A DNA stretch of 46,119 nt from an uncultured Saprospiraceae bacterium (GCA_937928045.1 CALFWO010000065.1:1-46119), one strand, 5' to 3'; counted from the first letter of the stretch, positions 27,013 through 36,010 are shown. The notes: generated from the letters alone by a model not told the origin. Numbers and translations are program-made.

Positions 27013-28971
27013 CTAGATTTCTGGTGACGATACTTCGGTCTCCAATTGCTTAAGTAGCATGGTTGCTTGAGGATGTGCCGGTTCAAGTTTTAGAATTCTT
27101 TTTAGCAAGCTTATGGTACTCAGATTGTCTTTTTTGTAATACCGGACAGCAGCCTTATTGAGCAAGGCTTGTACATAGTCTGGATCTAACTGAATCGCTC
27201 GATCATAAAAATCTTCAGCTTTTACTAAGTCACCTGATTGTGCAATTAAAAAACCGAGGTTGGACAGCGATAACTTCCGTTTTGGGTTTTCCGAAAGCAC
27301 GAATTCAAAGATTGATTTGGCCTCTGCTGATTTGTTAAGGCTTATTAGTGCAACTGCTTTTTTCTCTAAAAACTCCAGATTCAAAGGCGCATCTTCCACT
27401 GCAATATTTAGATATTCAATGGCCTTGTTTGGTGCTCCGAGGTTCAAGTAAGATTGCCCTATTCGATAGGCGGTCCAATCGTGGATTTGATCTTGAAGAG
27501 ATTTCGGATCACTGTTTATTCCTTCAAATTTGTTGATCAAAGATTGGTAATCTCCTTTTGTAAAATGAAAAAACAAAGTGGTTTTTAGCTTTTCAATTTT
27601 GGAAGCTTTGGAACGACTCAGATACATTTGAACAGAGTCTAATACCACTTGTGATTCTACAAATTTGTCATACAAAGCAAGATAGCCATTCGCCATTTCT
27701 AAGTCGGAAGGATTTTCTTTTGCCAAAGATGAAATCCCCAGAAATTCTGCTACCGCATTTTTTTTGTCTTGCTTTGGTTGGTATTTTCTTAGAGCAGTTT
27801 GACGATTTATATTGTGATCGGTGATGTTCACATGCGGGATATCAATACTTCCAGATCGCGGCATATGACAAGAGACACAATTGCCTGAAACCTCATTAAA
27901 TAAATTTTGATCTACTGCACATTGTTCTTTGTTTTCTTGATGGCAATTAATACAAGCTGCATTGAACTTTGAGGTGTTTGTAGACTTTACAGAGTGATGC
28001 GGATTGTGACAAGTCAAACAACTTAAAGTCTCAGAGTTTTGATAGCATTCGCTCATGCGCAACCGGTCAGCTTGAGAAGCCATAATAAATTTTTCATGCG
28101 AATTCGTGTATCTTGGTAAGAAGACATTCATTACATCAGCCAATTTCATCCCAGGCTTAAAGTCAAAAAATGTTTTTCCTTCATTCAAGACAGCAACGCC
28201 TTGCAGGTGGCATCGCTGGCACAAGTCCATCTGTAAGTCTCTGGAAAGATTTGCAGGGTTCACAATGCTGTAGTCAATGTATTTAGAAGTATCAATGAAA
28301 TTTCCTGCCAACTTTTCTCGTCGATGAAGCTCACCCGGCCCATGACACCTTTCACACTCAATTCCTTTCGGCATTTCTGTAAACTTGTTTTGAGAGCCTT
28401 TAGCGTGTTTTGGAAAGTGATTGTGGCAAGTAATACATTCAGTATTTAACAGTCTGCTAAATCGCTGATTATTTGTCCGAAAACCTGGAGCCATGTCCCA
28501 ACGTTTTTCTTGCGTATAATAAGTAATCGGAGCTTGATAAATGTAACCTCCAAAACTTAAAATATGCGAATTGGTGTGTTGACCGGAACCGACAATGTAG
28601 TCCACCTTTTCTGTCCTTTTGTGCGTGGTGTCTTTGCCATTCAATCTGAACTCTTCGATGAAAAAGACACTGTCTTTGAAAAAAGGACGATAGTAAAAAG
28701 AGTTAATGGTGTCAAAAACAATGTGGTGTTTAGAGAAATCCGCAGATGTTTTTGATACGGTGGCGGTGTCGAAAGAGAGACCCATTCCGGTTTCAGTAAA
28801 ACTATAGTAGACATCAGGATGGCATGATCGACAAGTTTGCATACCCACATATTCAACGGAATCCGCCAAGTTCAAATATGGAGAAGGCAAGGGCGCTAAC
28901 TTTTCATTGCAAAAGGTGAGCATTACTGCAATGAACAAAAATACACCCATTACGACTATCCACCTCTTCAT
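27013..28971 (-). CDS. Seven-heme c-type cytochrome with C-terminal TPR domain
   Basis: A 652-residue exported protein. The start at 28971 gives an N-terminal helix (IVVMGVFLFIAVML) with a non-ideal lipobox at Cys21. Seven CxxCH motifs are visible: CRSCH (47-51), CITCH (179-183), CERCH (206-210), CQRCH (251-255), CLTCH (318-322), CINCH (340-344) and CVSCH (365-369). From about residue 420 the protein changes to TPR helices (PNKAIEYLNIAVEDAPLN, DLVKAEDFYDRAIQLDPDYVQALLNKAAV). Known of such proteins: multiheme cytochrome-TPR fusions occur in Bacteroidota and Planctomycetes and are presumed periplasmic electron carriers or reductases. The redox partner is unknown; TPRs may bind it. It is convergent with the molybdoenzyme gene. 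Confidence 0.9.
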   Translation of the reverse strand: MKRWIVVMGVFLFIAVMLTFCNEKLAPLPSPYLNLADSVEYVGMQTCRSCHPDVYYSFTETGMGLSFDTATVSKTSADFSKHHIVFDTINSFYYRPFFKDSVFFIEEFRLNGKDTTHKRTEKVDYIVGSGQHTNSHILSFGGYIYQAPITYYTQEKRWDMAPGFRTNNQRFSRLLNTECITCHNHFPKHAKGSQNKFTEMPKGIECERCHGPGELHRREKLAGNFIDTSKYIDYSIVNPANLSRDLQMDLCQRCHLQGVAVLNEGKTFFDFKPGMKLADVMNVFLPRYTNSHEKFIMASQADRLRMSECYQNSETLSCLTCHNPHHSVKSTNTSKFNAACINCHQENKEQCAVDQNLFNEVSGNCVSCHMPRSGSIDIPHVNITDHNINRQTALRKYQPKQDKKNAVAEFLGISSLAKENPSDLEMANGYLALYDKFVESQVVLDSVQMYLSRSKASKIEKLKTTLFFHFTKGDYQSLINKFEGINSDPKSLQDQIHDWTAYRIGQSYLNLGAPNKAIEYLNIAVEDAPLNLEFLEKKAVALISLNKSAEAKSIFEFVLSENPKRKLSLSNLGFLIAQSGDLVKAEDFYDRAIQLDPDYVQALLNKAAVRYYKKDNLSTISLLKRILKLEPAHPQATMLLKQLETEVSSPEI

Positions 28972-29162
28972 TTTTATCAATTGTAAGGGAAAGATAAAAA
29001 ATGATACCCAAAGAAAGCAGTGTAGCAAGAGATAGAGAATTGATACATAAAGATTCCTTAAAAGAAAGGACGGTCTTTTAAAATTATCTCTTAATCACCG
29101 CAAAAATGACAAATAGGCTGTCCCTTTTACTCCTAAATGACAAAGGAGCTCAACCCCTTCCT

Positions 29163-29170
29163 TAACTTTG
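29163..29170 (+). promoter_or_regulatory. Bacteroidota -7 promoter element for hemA
   Basis: TAACTTTG matches TAnnTTTG and ends only 7 nt before the GTG start at 29178. The transcript would therefore begin at or within a few bases of the start codon, implying a leaderless or nearly leaderless message. Confidence 0.5.
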
Positions 29171-29177
29171 CTTCTCT

Positions 29178-30428
29178 GTGGATAATAGACTAGATATATT
29201 ACAAGGCTACAAGATTTTGACCCTCACTTTTCGTGAGGTGCCAACTCACCGATTGGAAGAACTGGTATTATCCAACGATTTAGAAGGAGAACTATTTGGC
29301 AGGTTGGAGTTGATGAAAAAGCACCTCGGCTTGGATGAAATCTTCTATTTACATACTTGTAACAGAGTTCTATTTTTTTTCTACGGTAACCAAGAGCCTG
29401 ACATCAACTTTCAACTTCGATTTTTTAGGCAAATCAACCCAGCGTTAACTGAGGATCAATTCAATTTCTTGGCAGATAAGGTAAAGTTGCTTGAAGGAGA
29501 GCAAGCAATACATCACTTGTTTGAAATAGCAGCTTCGGTCGATTCGATGGTTGTTGGTGAAAGAGAGATCTTGCGTCAATTGCGAACGGCTTATGAAGAG
29601 TGCGCGCTTCAAGGTACAACAGGGGATTATATCCGCTTGGCGATGCAACAAGCAGTAAGGTCTGCAAAGAATATTTATAACAATACAAGAATCGGTGAAA
29701 AACCAATTTCTATCGTTTCCTTGTCAATCAAAGCTCTTTTAGAGCGCAATCCAAAAGCAACGGATAAGATTTTGTTGATTGGTGCCGGACAGACGATGAA
29801 TTTGGTGTGTAAATTTTTGCGAAAGCATAACTTGAAAAATGTTTCTATTGCAAATAGGACTTTAGACAAGGCGAGAAAATTAATGAATGGGTTTTCTGGT
29901 TCTGCAATGAATCTAGAAGATCTTGAAAATTATAAAGAAGGGTTCGATGTAGTCTTTGCATGTACTGGACATAGCAGTTCTTGGATCAACGGTGAATTGT
30001 ATTCTAAAATATTAAAAGGAGATACAGACAGAAAAACAGTTGTTGATTTGGCCGTTCCCACGAATTTCAAGCCGGAAGTTAGTCAAGGCTTTAATATGGA
30101 TTATATCCAAGTAGAAGATCTTAGAAAAATTGCTAGAGCAAATATGGCGTTTCGAGAGAAAGAGGTAACTGCCGCAAAAGCAATTCTTAAGACTCAGTTC
30201 GATACATTTAAAGATACATTGGAACAGAGGCAGATCGAAAAGGCACTGAAGACTATACCTGCTCAAGTAAAGGCTGTGAAGGAAAAAGCCATGGAAGAGG
30301 TTTTTAAAAAGGACCTTGAAAATTTGGATGAAAATAGCTTAGCACTGGTACATCGCATGATGGATTATATGGAGAAAAAATGTGTGGCTATTCCAATGAA
30401 GACTGCTAAAAAAGCAATCCGCAAATAA
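29178..30428 (+). CDS. hemA: Glutamyl-tRNA reductase HemA
   Basis: A 416-residue enzyme that reduces glutamyl-tRNA to glutamate-1-semialdehyde, the first committed step of C5 tetrapyrrole synthesis. Signatures: FYLHTCNRVLFF with catalytic Cys61, FEIAASVDSMVVGEREILRQLRTAYEEC, the NADP-binding LLIGAGQTMNLVCKFL, SIANRTLDKARKL, VVFACTGHSSSWI, and a C-terminal helical dimerisation domain. The start is GTG; an ATG at residue 46 would remove the conserved N-terminal strand, so GTG is correct. The enzyme supplies heme, relevant to the seven-heme cytochrome gene next door, which is divergently transcribed. The C-terminus has a KKCVAIPMKTAKKAIRK basic end. Confidence 0.97.
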   Translation: MDNRLDILQGYKILTLTFREVPTHRLEELVLSNDLEGELFGRLELMKKHLGLDEIFYLHTCNRVLFFFYGNQEPDINFQLRFFRQINPALTEDQFNFLADKVKLLEGEQAIHHLFEIAASVDSMVVGEREILRQLRTAYEECALQGTTGDYIRLAMQQAVRSAKNIYNNTRIGEKPISIVSLSIKALLERNPKATDKILLIGAGQTMNLVCKFLRKHNLKNVSIANRTLDKARKLMNGFSGSAMNLEDLENYKEGFDVVFACTGHSSSWINGELYSKILKGDTDRKTVVDLAVPTNFKPEVSQGFNMDYIQVEDLRKIARANMAFREKEVTAAKAILKTQFDTFKDTLEQRQIEKALKTIPAQVKAVKEKAMEEVFKKDLENLDENSLALVHRMMDYMEKKCVAIPMKTAKKAIRK

Positions 30429-30459
30429 AAAAGCGCAGTATTCGATGAATACTACGCTT
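30425..30459 (-). terminator. Intrinsic terminator of the choice-of-anchor V gene
   Basis: Arms 30431-30443 and 30447-30459 form a 13 bp stem with one mismatch (a U-G wobble in the minus-strand RNA) around a 3-nt loop. On the minus strand a T-rich tract (TTTTATTT) follows, so it best ends the gene that stops at 30483; it may also slow readthrough from hemA. Confidence 0.7.
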
Positions 30460-30482
30460 GCACTATCCTTAACAAAGATTTT

Positions 30483-31349
30483 TTAGTGTTTCACAATTTT
30501 CCTTGTAATCATTCCTTCATTGGTGGCCAGTTGTAAAAAGTAAATTCCACTTTGGTAGTTATCCAAGTTTATATTGATCTTATTCTCACCGGTGTTTAAT
30601 GCAACCTGATGATTTTCGATTTGTTGTCCAGAAAGATTCATCAATCTTAATTGACTAGTCACTTTTGTTTGACTAACAAGCTCTAGAGAAATATTATTTT
30701 TTGTTGGATTTGGAAAAGTACGAATCTCTGAAACACCAGCAATGGTATTTACACTGGATACTTTCTTTTCACCTAATTCAACTCTGGAACAAGCTATATT
30801 GTCTCCTTGGGTATTTCCATTTCCGTTTGCTCCGTTTCCACAGAAGTAAAAACTTACTGGACCAGATCCAACCTCAGGAGCGGTCCATTTCGCGGAAAAT
30901 TCATTCGTCGAACTTGCTCCTTTATGTTCTAGATAGCTTCTTCCTGGGGTTGAAGCAAAGGACTTCTGCGCATTCGCACTAATTTCTGTGTAATCCGAAG
31001 TTTCATCTCCGTTTTCATTCAATGGTGCTTTTAGTGCCAAAAGCTGAAATCCAAAAGCCGAAGGAGAGCCCATTTCACTATTGATCATTACTTTTAAGTC
31101 ATAGGTTGAACCAGGTAGGTATTCCGTATCAACAGCAACTCCGTTTTCATCCGTTAAGCTCATGTCTATGGAAACTTGCACTTGACTACTCGTCGCATGA
31201 CATCCTCCACAAGTAACAGATGCATCTCCAGGCGCGCCTGTATTTCCTGCATTTTGAGCGGCAGCCCTTCCATTAGAATTGGCTAAACTCAGGAAAACTG
31301 TAGCGCAAATACTAAGTGTAAAGAAAAAGTAGGTGAATTTTAATTTCAT
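30483..31349 (-). CDS. Choice-of-anchor V domain T9SS type A secreted protein
   Basis: A 288-residue protein. The start at 31349 (MKLKFTYFFFTLSICATVFLSL) gives a signal peptide; the longer frame to 31463 is not signal-like. After the signal comes the choice-of-anchor V hallmark: SNGRAAAQNAGNTGAPGDASVTCGGCHA, then a Reelin-like beta domain (YDLKVMINSEMGSPSAFGFQLLAL, KGASSTNEFSAKWTAPEVGSGPVSFYFCGNGANGNGNTQGD). The C-terminus is a type A sorting domain (IRTFPNPTKNNIS, QLRLMNLSGQQIE, GIYFLQLATNEGMITRKIVKH). The CGGCH could bind heme c, though in this family that is unproven. By family knowledge it is exported by T9SS to the cell surface. Confidence 0.88.
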   Translation of the reverse strand: MKLKFTYFFFTLSICATVFLSLANSNGRAAAQNAGNTGAPGDASVTCGGCHATSSQVQVSIDMSLTDENGVAVDTEYLPGSTYDLKVMINSEMGSPSAFGFQLLALKAPLNENGDETSDYTEISANAQKSFASTPGRSYLEHKGASSTNEFSAKWTAPEVGSGPVSFYFCGNGANGNGNTQGDNIACSRVELGEKKVSSVNTIAGVSEIRTFPNPTKNNISLELVSQTKVTSQLRLMNLSGQQIENHQVALNTGENKININLDNYQSGIYFLQLATNEGMITRKIVKH

Positions 31350-31450
31350 AGTGATAGATTTTAATATGTAGATGTGCAAAATGAACATTCTTTTGCGAAA
31401 AAGTATGAGGTGGCAATAAGGAATTTCCATTATGCCAGCAAGCAGACGAA

Positions 31451-31999
31451 TTACCCAGGCCAACTATTTTCAGGAATTTTACCTTTTGTACCCTTGAAAA
31501 AGGCTACAAGTTTTTCAAGTTCTTCTTCATAGTCCGCTGAAATCTTGAAAGGCTTACTGAAGCTCACAGTCTTGTTTTCCCAATCAAATTTGCTCATAAT
31601 TATAGGAACATCAGCACCTTTAGCGATATAATACCAACCAGATTTCACCTTCTCGACCTTGTTGCGAGTTCCTTCAGGTGAGATGTGTAGCAAAAAATTA
31701 TCGTGTTTTTTGATAATTTCTATAGCCGATTCTACAAAATTTTTATTTCCAGAACGGTCGACTGGATATCCTCCCATAGACCTGAATAGTCCTCCAAAAG
31801 GCCATTTGAAAAGTGAACTTTTCCCTAAAAACCGAATATTTTGGCCGAGTTCCTTTCTGATAAAGATGCCAATCGGAAAATCCCATGAGGAAGTATGCGG
31901 TGCTTGGACAACCAAAGCCTTTGGAATGTATGTGTAACTTTTGACGTCAACCTTCCATCCAGTTAACCTAGCATAAAGCAAACATAACCATCTAACCAT
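31451..31999 (-). CDS. PlsC-type 1-acylglycerol-3-phosphate acyltransferase family protein
   Basis: A 182-residue acyltransferase. The catalytic HxxxxD motif is HTSSWD (35-40), followed by RFLGKSSLFKWPFGGLFRSMGGYPVDR and the phosphate-binding SPEGTR motif (107-112). Known of the family: PlsC-type enzymes transfer an acyl chain to lysophosphatidate or related lipids at the membrane. At 182 residues it is shorter than typical PlsC (about 240) and has only a weak N-terminal hydrophobic segment (MVRWLCLLYARLTGW), which fits a small Bacteroidota lysophospholipid acyltransferase subgroup. The true acceptor is unknown. It is divergent from the CotH-family gene. Confidence 0.88.
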   Translation of the reverse strand: MVRWLCLLYARLTGWKVDVKSYTYIPKALVVQAPHTSSWDFPIGIFIRKELGQNIRFLGKSSLFKWPFGGLFRSMGGYPVDRSGNKNFVESAIEIIKKHDNFLLHISPEGTRNKVEKVKSGWYYIAKGADVPIIMSKFDWENKTVSFSKPFKISADYEEELEKLVAFFKGTKGKIPENSWPG

Positions 32000-32076
32000 A
32001 CGTATGAAATTTGGACTGAAAGGTACTAATTCCCTTAATGAAATAGGAAAAAAGAAGGAAATCCCTTAGCTAATAT

Positions 32077-32084
32077 TAACTTTG
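32077..32084 (+). promoter_or_regulatory. Bacteroidota -7 promoter element for the CotH-family gene
   Basis: TAACTTTG matches TAnnTTTG and overlaps the first in-frame TTG (32082), so that codon would be untranscribed. The next TTG, at 32106, is 21 nt downstream of the box and is therefore preferred as start. Confidence 0.5.
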
Positions 32085-32105
32085 TACGAAGCTCACGGAT
32101 ATATT

Positions 32106-34481
32106 TTGAAAAAAACATTTTTTAAACTGCCTACAATTCTTCTATTGGTATTTATTGCCTGTAGCATGCAAAGTTTGATTGCTCAAATTCCTCCTGCGGG
32201 TCCTAGTCTTTCAGTTGAGAAAAAGAAGAAAGTTGCAGTCGAATTTTCTCATCATTCTGGTTATTACAAAGGAGCCATAGAACTAGAGTTGAATACACCT
32301 GGTGGAAGAATTCATTATACTTTAGATGGAAGTACGCCTACCAGAAAATCTCCGAAATACAGCGGTCCCATTTCTATTACTAAATCTGCGGTTGTTCGTG
32401 CGGCAGCTTACAGCGGAAGACGAAAGAGTAAGTTGCATGCTAGAACCTATTTAATCAATGAACCTTCTACTACTTTTCCGACAGTGTCAGTAGCAATCAG
32501 TCCTGAATTGCTTTTTGATCCAAACACGGGCCTCTATGTACAGGGCCCTAAAGCAATAGATTCACTTTGGCAAAAAGACGGTGCAAATTTTTGGAGTAGA
32601 AAGGAGCTCCGAGCGCATGTAGAGTTTTTTGAAGCAAACGGAAGTTGTGAAATAAGCACTGGAACCGGTTTTCGCCTATTCGGTGGTGTAAGTCGACTTT
32701 TTCCTCAAAAATCTATGACACTTGTTGCAAGGGATCGATATGGGAAGAAAAACTTTAAGCACAAGATTTTTGGAAAAGATGGATTCAAAAAGCATAAATT
32801 TTTAGTGCTCAGAAATTCTGGTTCTGATTGGGGAAAAACAGGATTTAGAGACGCTTACATTACCAGTCTTGTTGAGGATTGGGATTTGGATATTCAAGAC
32901 TACCGTCCGGCGCAAGTTTATTTAAATGGTCAATATTGGGGAATTTACAATATTCGTGAAAAAATCAATAGACACTTCTTAGAAGATCATCACGATGTAG
33001 ATAAAGACAGCATAGATCTTTTGGAACACAAGTACAGCTTGAAAAGAGGAGGTCGTCAGCACTATTTAAAAATGTTGAGATACCTCGGGAAGAACTCCAT
33101 GAAGGAGAAAAAGAACTATGAATATATTCAAACTCAAATGGAGGTGGATAATTTCATTGATTATCAAATTGCCCAGATTTTTATTGACAACAGAGATGCA
33201 GGTGGTAATATTAAATATTGGCGCCCTCAACAAGCAAACGGAAAATGGCGATGGGTTTTATATGATACTGATTGGGGCTTTGGTCTGCACTTTAAATCAG
33301 CCTATAAATTCAACAGTCTTGATTTTCACACTAAGCCAGACGGACCAGATTGGCCTAACCCACCGTGGAGTACTTTTATTCTAAGAAAATTATTGGCAAA
33401 TGAGTCTTTCAAGTTGAAATTTATCAATAGGTTCTGTGACCGTATGAATACATCTTTATCAAGTGAATTTGCACTAAATAGATTAGAGGAATTTGTGAAA
33501 ACTTATGAACCTGAAGTTGATCGTCAACTAGAAAGATGGAACCTAAAGTCCTATGAACGTGATGAGCAAATAGATCGAATGAAACTATTTGCAAAGAATC
33601 GCCCTCATTACATGAGAGGGTTTCTAAGGGATTATTTTGACTTGGGAGAAGATTCTGAAGTTGTCATTTCTTCCACAGAAGGAGGACAAATCGTTCTCAA
33701 TGGTTTTATTAAAATTGGAGAAGAGCGTTTTTATGGTGAATACTTCCAAGGTATTCCGATCGATTTAAAAGTAATTCCTGATTACGGTTATCGCTTCTCC
33801 CATTGGGAGGGATTATCAAGGGAAAAGGAGAAGGGAAACAAGACGCTAGAAATAAAATTCTCTGCGGACAAAAATAAAATGTTTGTTAAAGCGGTTTTTG
33901 AACCGTTCACGCATCCTTTGGCTGGCGAAATAATCATTAATGAAATATCACCGAGAGATAAAGATGCTGGAGACTGGGTGGAATTATTTAATAAATCGGA
34001 AGAGGAAGTTTCGTTAAAAAATTGGATTTTTTCTGACTCTAAAAATACTTATAGAATTCCTGATGTTAAGATCTTGCCTAAAGAACACTTAGTACTCTGT
34101 CAAAACCAAAGTAATTTTGGAAAGATGTATCCAGGGGTTAAAAGTTATACCGGAAGCTTCGGATTTGGATTGAATAAAAAGGGGGAACAATTAGCACTAT
34201 ATGACGATCTGGGAGCTAGTGTGGATTCGGTAAAATACGCAGTCGATCCTATGGATACTATTTTTACAATAGGACTACTTTTACCGCATCTGGATAATGG
34301 TGACCCTGAGAATTGGAAGATTGAACTGGGCCAAGGATCACCAGAGGCAATGAACCCTCAATTTCTCCAAAGTTCTATCCAAGCAGCTCAAAACCTTTGG
34401 ATTAAAATGGGTGTTGTTTTTGGAATAATAATATGCGGATTTCTGTTTATAATTATGAAAGGGACGCTGCGAAAAAAGTAA
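32106..34481 (+). CDS. CotH kinase family protein with lamin-tail domain and C-terminal membrane anchor
   Basis: A 791-residue exported protein started at TTG 32106, directly before a signal peptide (KKTFFKLPTILLLVFIACSM...IAQ). Domains in order: a chitobiase/Fn3-associated domain (RIHYTLDGSTPTRKSPKYSG), a CotH kinase-like domain (TGFRLFGGVSRLFPQKSM, LVLRNSGSDW, RPAQVYLNGQYWGIYNIREK, WRWVLYDTDWGFGLH), a beta repeat (EGGQIVLNG, PDYGYRFSHWEG) and a lamin-tail domain (IIINEISPRDKDAGDWVELFN). The C-terminus is a hydrophobic helix (MGVVFGIIICGFLFIIM) plus GTLRKK, in place of the T9SS domain usual in Bacteroidota relatives. Known of the family: CotH proteins are atypical protein kinases in spore coats; bacterial non-spore roles are unknown. 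Its stop abuts that of the next gene. Confidence 0.88.
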   Translation: MKKTFFKLPTILLLVFIACSMQSLIAQIPPAGPSLSVEKKKKVAVEFSHHSGYYKGAIELELNTPGGRIHYTLDGSTPTRKSPKYSGPISITKSAVVRAAAYSGRRKSKLHARTYLINEPSTTFPTVSVAISPELLFDPNTGLYVQGPKAIDSLWQKDGANFWSRKELRAHVEFFEANGSCEISTGTGFRLFGGVSRLFPQKSMTLVARDRYGKKNFKHKIFGKDGFKKHKFLVLRNSGSDWGKTGFRDAYITSLVEDWDLDIQDYRPAQVYLNGQYWGIYNIREKINRHFLEDHHDVDKDSIDLLEHKYSLKRGGRQHYLKMLRYLGKNSMKEKKNYEYIQTQMEVDNFIDYQIAQIFIDNRDAGGNIKYWRPQQANGKWRWVLYDTDWGFGLHFKSAYKFNSLDFHTKPDGPDWPNPPWSTFILRKLLANESFKLKFINRFCDRMNTSLSSEFALNRLEEFVKTYEPEVDRQLERWNLKSYERDEQIDRMKLFAKNRPHYMRGFLRDYFDLGEDSEVVISSTEGGQIVLNGFIKIGEERFYGEYFQGIPIDLKVIPDYGYRFSHWEGLSREKEKGNKTLEIKFSADKNKMFVKAVFEPFTHPLAGEIIINEISPRDKDAGDWVELFNKSEEEVSLKNWIFSDSKNTYRIPDVKILPKEHLVLCQNQSNFGKMYPGVKSYTGSFGFGLNKKGEQLALYDDLGASVDSVKYAVDPMDTIFTIGLLLPHLDNGDPENWKIELGQGSPEAMNPQFLQSSIQAAQNLWIKMGVVFGIIICGFLFIIMKGTLRKK

Positions 34482-35273
34482 TTATCCGTTCAATATGTTG
34501 AGCATTAAAGAGTGGATCACGTTGTTCCCCGCTAAAATTTCTACGCCATTTTTTGCCTTATCTTGATTACTATAGTCCGTAATTTTACCGCCAGCTTCTT
34601 TTACCAATATTACGCCCGCGGCTACATCCCAAGGATTCAAGTTGTTTTCAAAAAAACCATCAAATCGACCGCAGGCAACATAAGCTAAATCCAAGGCTGC
34701 TGAACCAAGTCGTCTAATTCCTCTTGTAGATTTGATGAATATTGCAAGAATCTTCAGGTAGTGATCCAATGCGCTGAAATTGAAATATGGAAAGCCCGTT
34801 GCCAATAGGCAGTCTGCCAACCTTGTATGCTGACTTACTTGTATGGTTTTATCATTTAAGTGGGCGCCTCCATTTTTCCATGCCGAGAAATATTCTTTTC
34901 GATTGCATTCATATACAACGCCTAGGATGATTTCATTTTTGTGTTCTAGAGCTACCGAAATAGAAAAGAAGGGGAGCCGGTGTAAAAAATTGGTGGTACC
35001 ATCCAAAGGATCGATAATCCAACGGGTTTCTTTTTCCGAAATTGCAATGGTATTTTCTTCCGTAAGAAACCCCGCTTCTGGTAAGGCCGTTGATAACAGT
35101 TGAACCAATTTTTTTTCTGCTTCCTTATCCACATAGCTAACCAAACTGTTTAGACTTTTAGTCTCAATTATATCTTCTAAAATTTGATCAAGTTGTTCGA
35201 CAATAAATGCCCCAATCGCCTGAATTCCGGGTCGTATTTTATCGTTTATCTGCGCCAATTTTTCTTGCTTCAT
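34482..35273 (-). CDS. Inositol monophosphatase family protein
   Basis: A 263-residue enzyme with the metal-binding motifs of the family: GFLTEEN, WIIDPLDGTTNFLHRLPFFSISVAL, and the C-terminal NPWDVAAGVILVKEAGG. Known of the family: Mg-dependent, lithium-sensitive phosphatases acting on inositol phosphate, 3'-phosphoadenosine phosphates or similar small molecules; the substrate cannot be read from sequence. The start at 35273 (MKQEKLAQIND) is preferred over 35333 because the longer leader is low in conservation and lacks a fold signature. Its TAA lies immediately next to the TAA of the convergent CotH-family gene, with no bases between. Confidence 0.95.
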   Translation of the reverse strand: MKQEKLAQINDKIRPGIQAIGAFIVEQLDQILEDIIETKSLNSLVSYVDKEAEKKLVQLLSTALPEAGFLTEENTIAISEKETRWIIDPLDGTTNFLHRLPFFSISVALEHKNEIILGVVYECNRKEYFSAWKNGGAHLNDKTIQVSQHTRLADCLLATGFPYFNFSALDHYLKILAIFIKSTRGIRRLGSAALDLAYVACGRFDGFFENNLNPWDVAAGVILVKEAGGKITDYSNQDKAKNGVEILAGNNVIHSLMLNILNG

Positions 35274-35373
35274 GCAGCGAAATAAGTTAAAATTTGTTGT
35301 ATTTGTCCTTAGACTACGTTGATTATTAGTCATTTATTCAAATAATTTTATATTTTACAAGAAAAAATATAAA

Positions 35374-35991
35374 ATGAAGACCTATTTACCTATGATTTTG
35401 ATGTGCTGCCTGATTGGCTTTTCTTCCTGTACAGAGGAGCTTGAGGTTGCAGAAAAGACACCACTAACTCCTGTAGAATATCTGCAGCGTTTGGACCAAC
35501 CAATTATTTTTCAGATTATCCAAATGGATGACAACGAAGAGTGGGTTTCTGGTTGGATTATCGATTTTGAAGGAAATATTCACGAATTTTCTGAAAACGG
35601 AAGACTTTCCCAAAACCAGGAAAACATGGATTGCCCAGGAACATTTGTCATGGAATCTTTATTGAACTACACGGATGGTATTATCGGACAGGTCGATTTA
35701 AAAGAGTTGGCAGATCATCACAAGGCATTAAAAGAAATTAAGCAAGCTGGTATAACAGCTTTGAATTCTGATGAGCCAAGCAATTTAGCATTCTTCGGAT
35801 TGAAGAAAAATGCAGCCTTAACAGCTTACATTAACAATCACAATTGCGATGGAGATGGAACTACTTCATTTGAAATGTTGTCTGTAGATTACATCAACCT
35901 AAAGAAAGAAACTGCTAATGGAAGTGTAAGTAACTCTCCTTTGGCAGCAGAAATTGTTGAATGGATGATGCAAGTTGACGAAGAGATATAA
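35374..35991 (+). CDS. Hypothetical lipoprotein
   Basis: A 205-residue lipoprotein: the signal ends in the lipobox GFSSC (Cys19) and is followed by an acidic linker (TEELEVAEKTPLTP). The body has an IIFQIIQMDDNEEWVSGWIIDFEGNIHEF start, suggesting a small beta domain, then a helical middle (GQVDLKELADHHKALKEIKQAG). An SLLNYTDG...NNHNCDGDGTTSF segment contains an Asp-rich loop that could bind calcium. I do not recognise a family. It is a single-gene unit closed by a bidirectional terminator 20 bp downstream. Confidence 0.75.
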   Translation: MKTYLPMILMCCLIGFSSCTEELEVAEKTPLTPVEYLQRLDQPIIFQIIQMDDNEEWVSGWIIDFEGNIHEFSENGRLSQNQENMDCPGTFVMESLLNYTDGIIGQVDLKELADHHKALKEIKQAGITALNSDEPSNLAFFGLKKNAALTAYINNHNCDGDGTTSFEMLSVDYINLKKETANGSVSNSPLAAEIVEWMMQVDEEI

Positions 35992-36010
35992 GTTTATTGT
36001 CTTTATAAAT

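Noticed and set aside
31200-31215. CGGCH in the choice-of-anchor V protein as proof of a c-type cytochrome
   Set aside because: A lone motif conserved in this non-cytochrome family; heme binding is not established.
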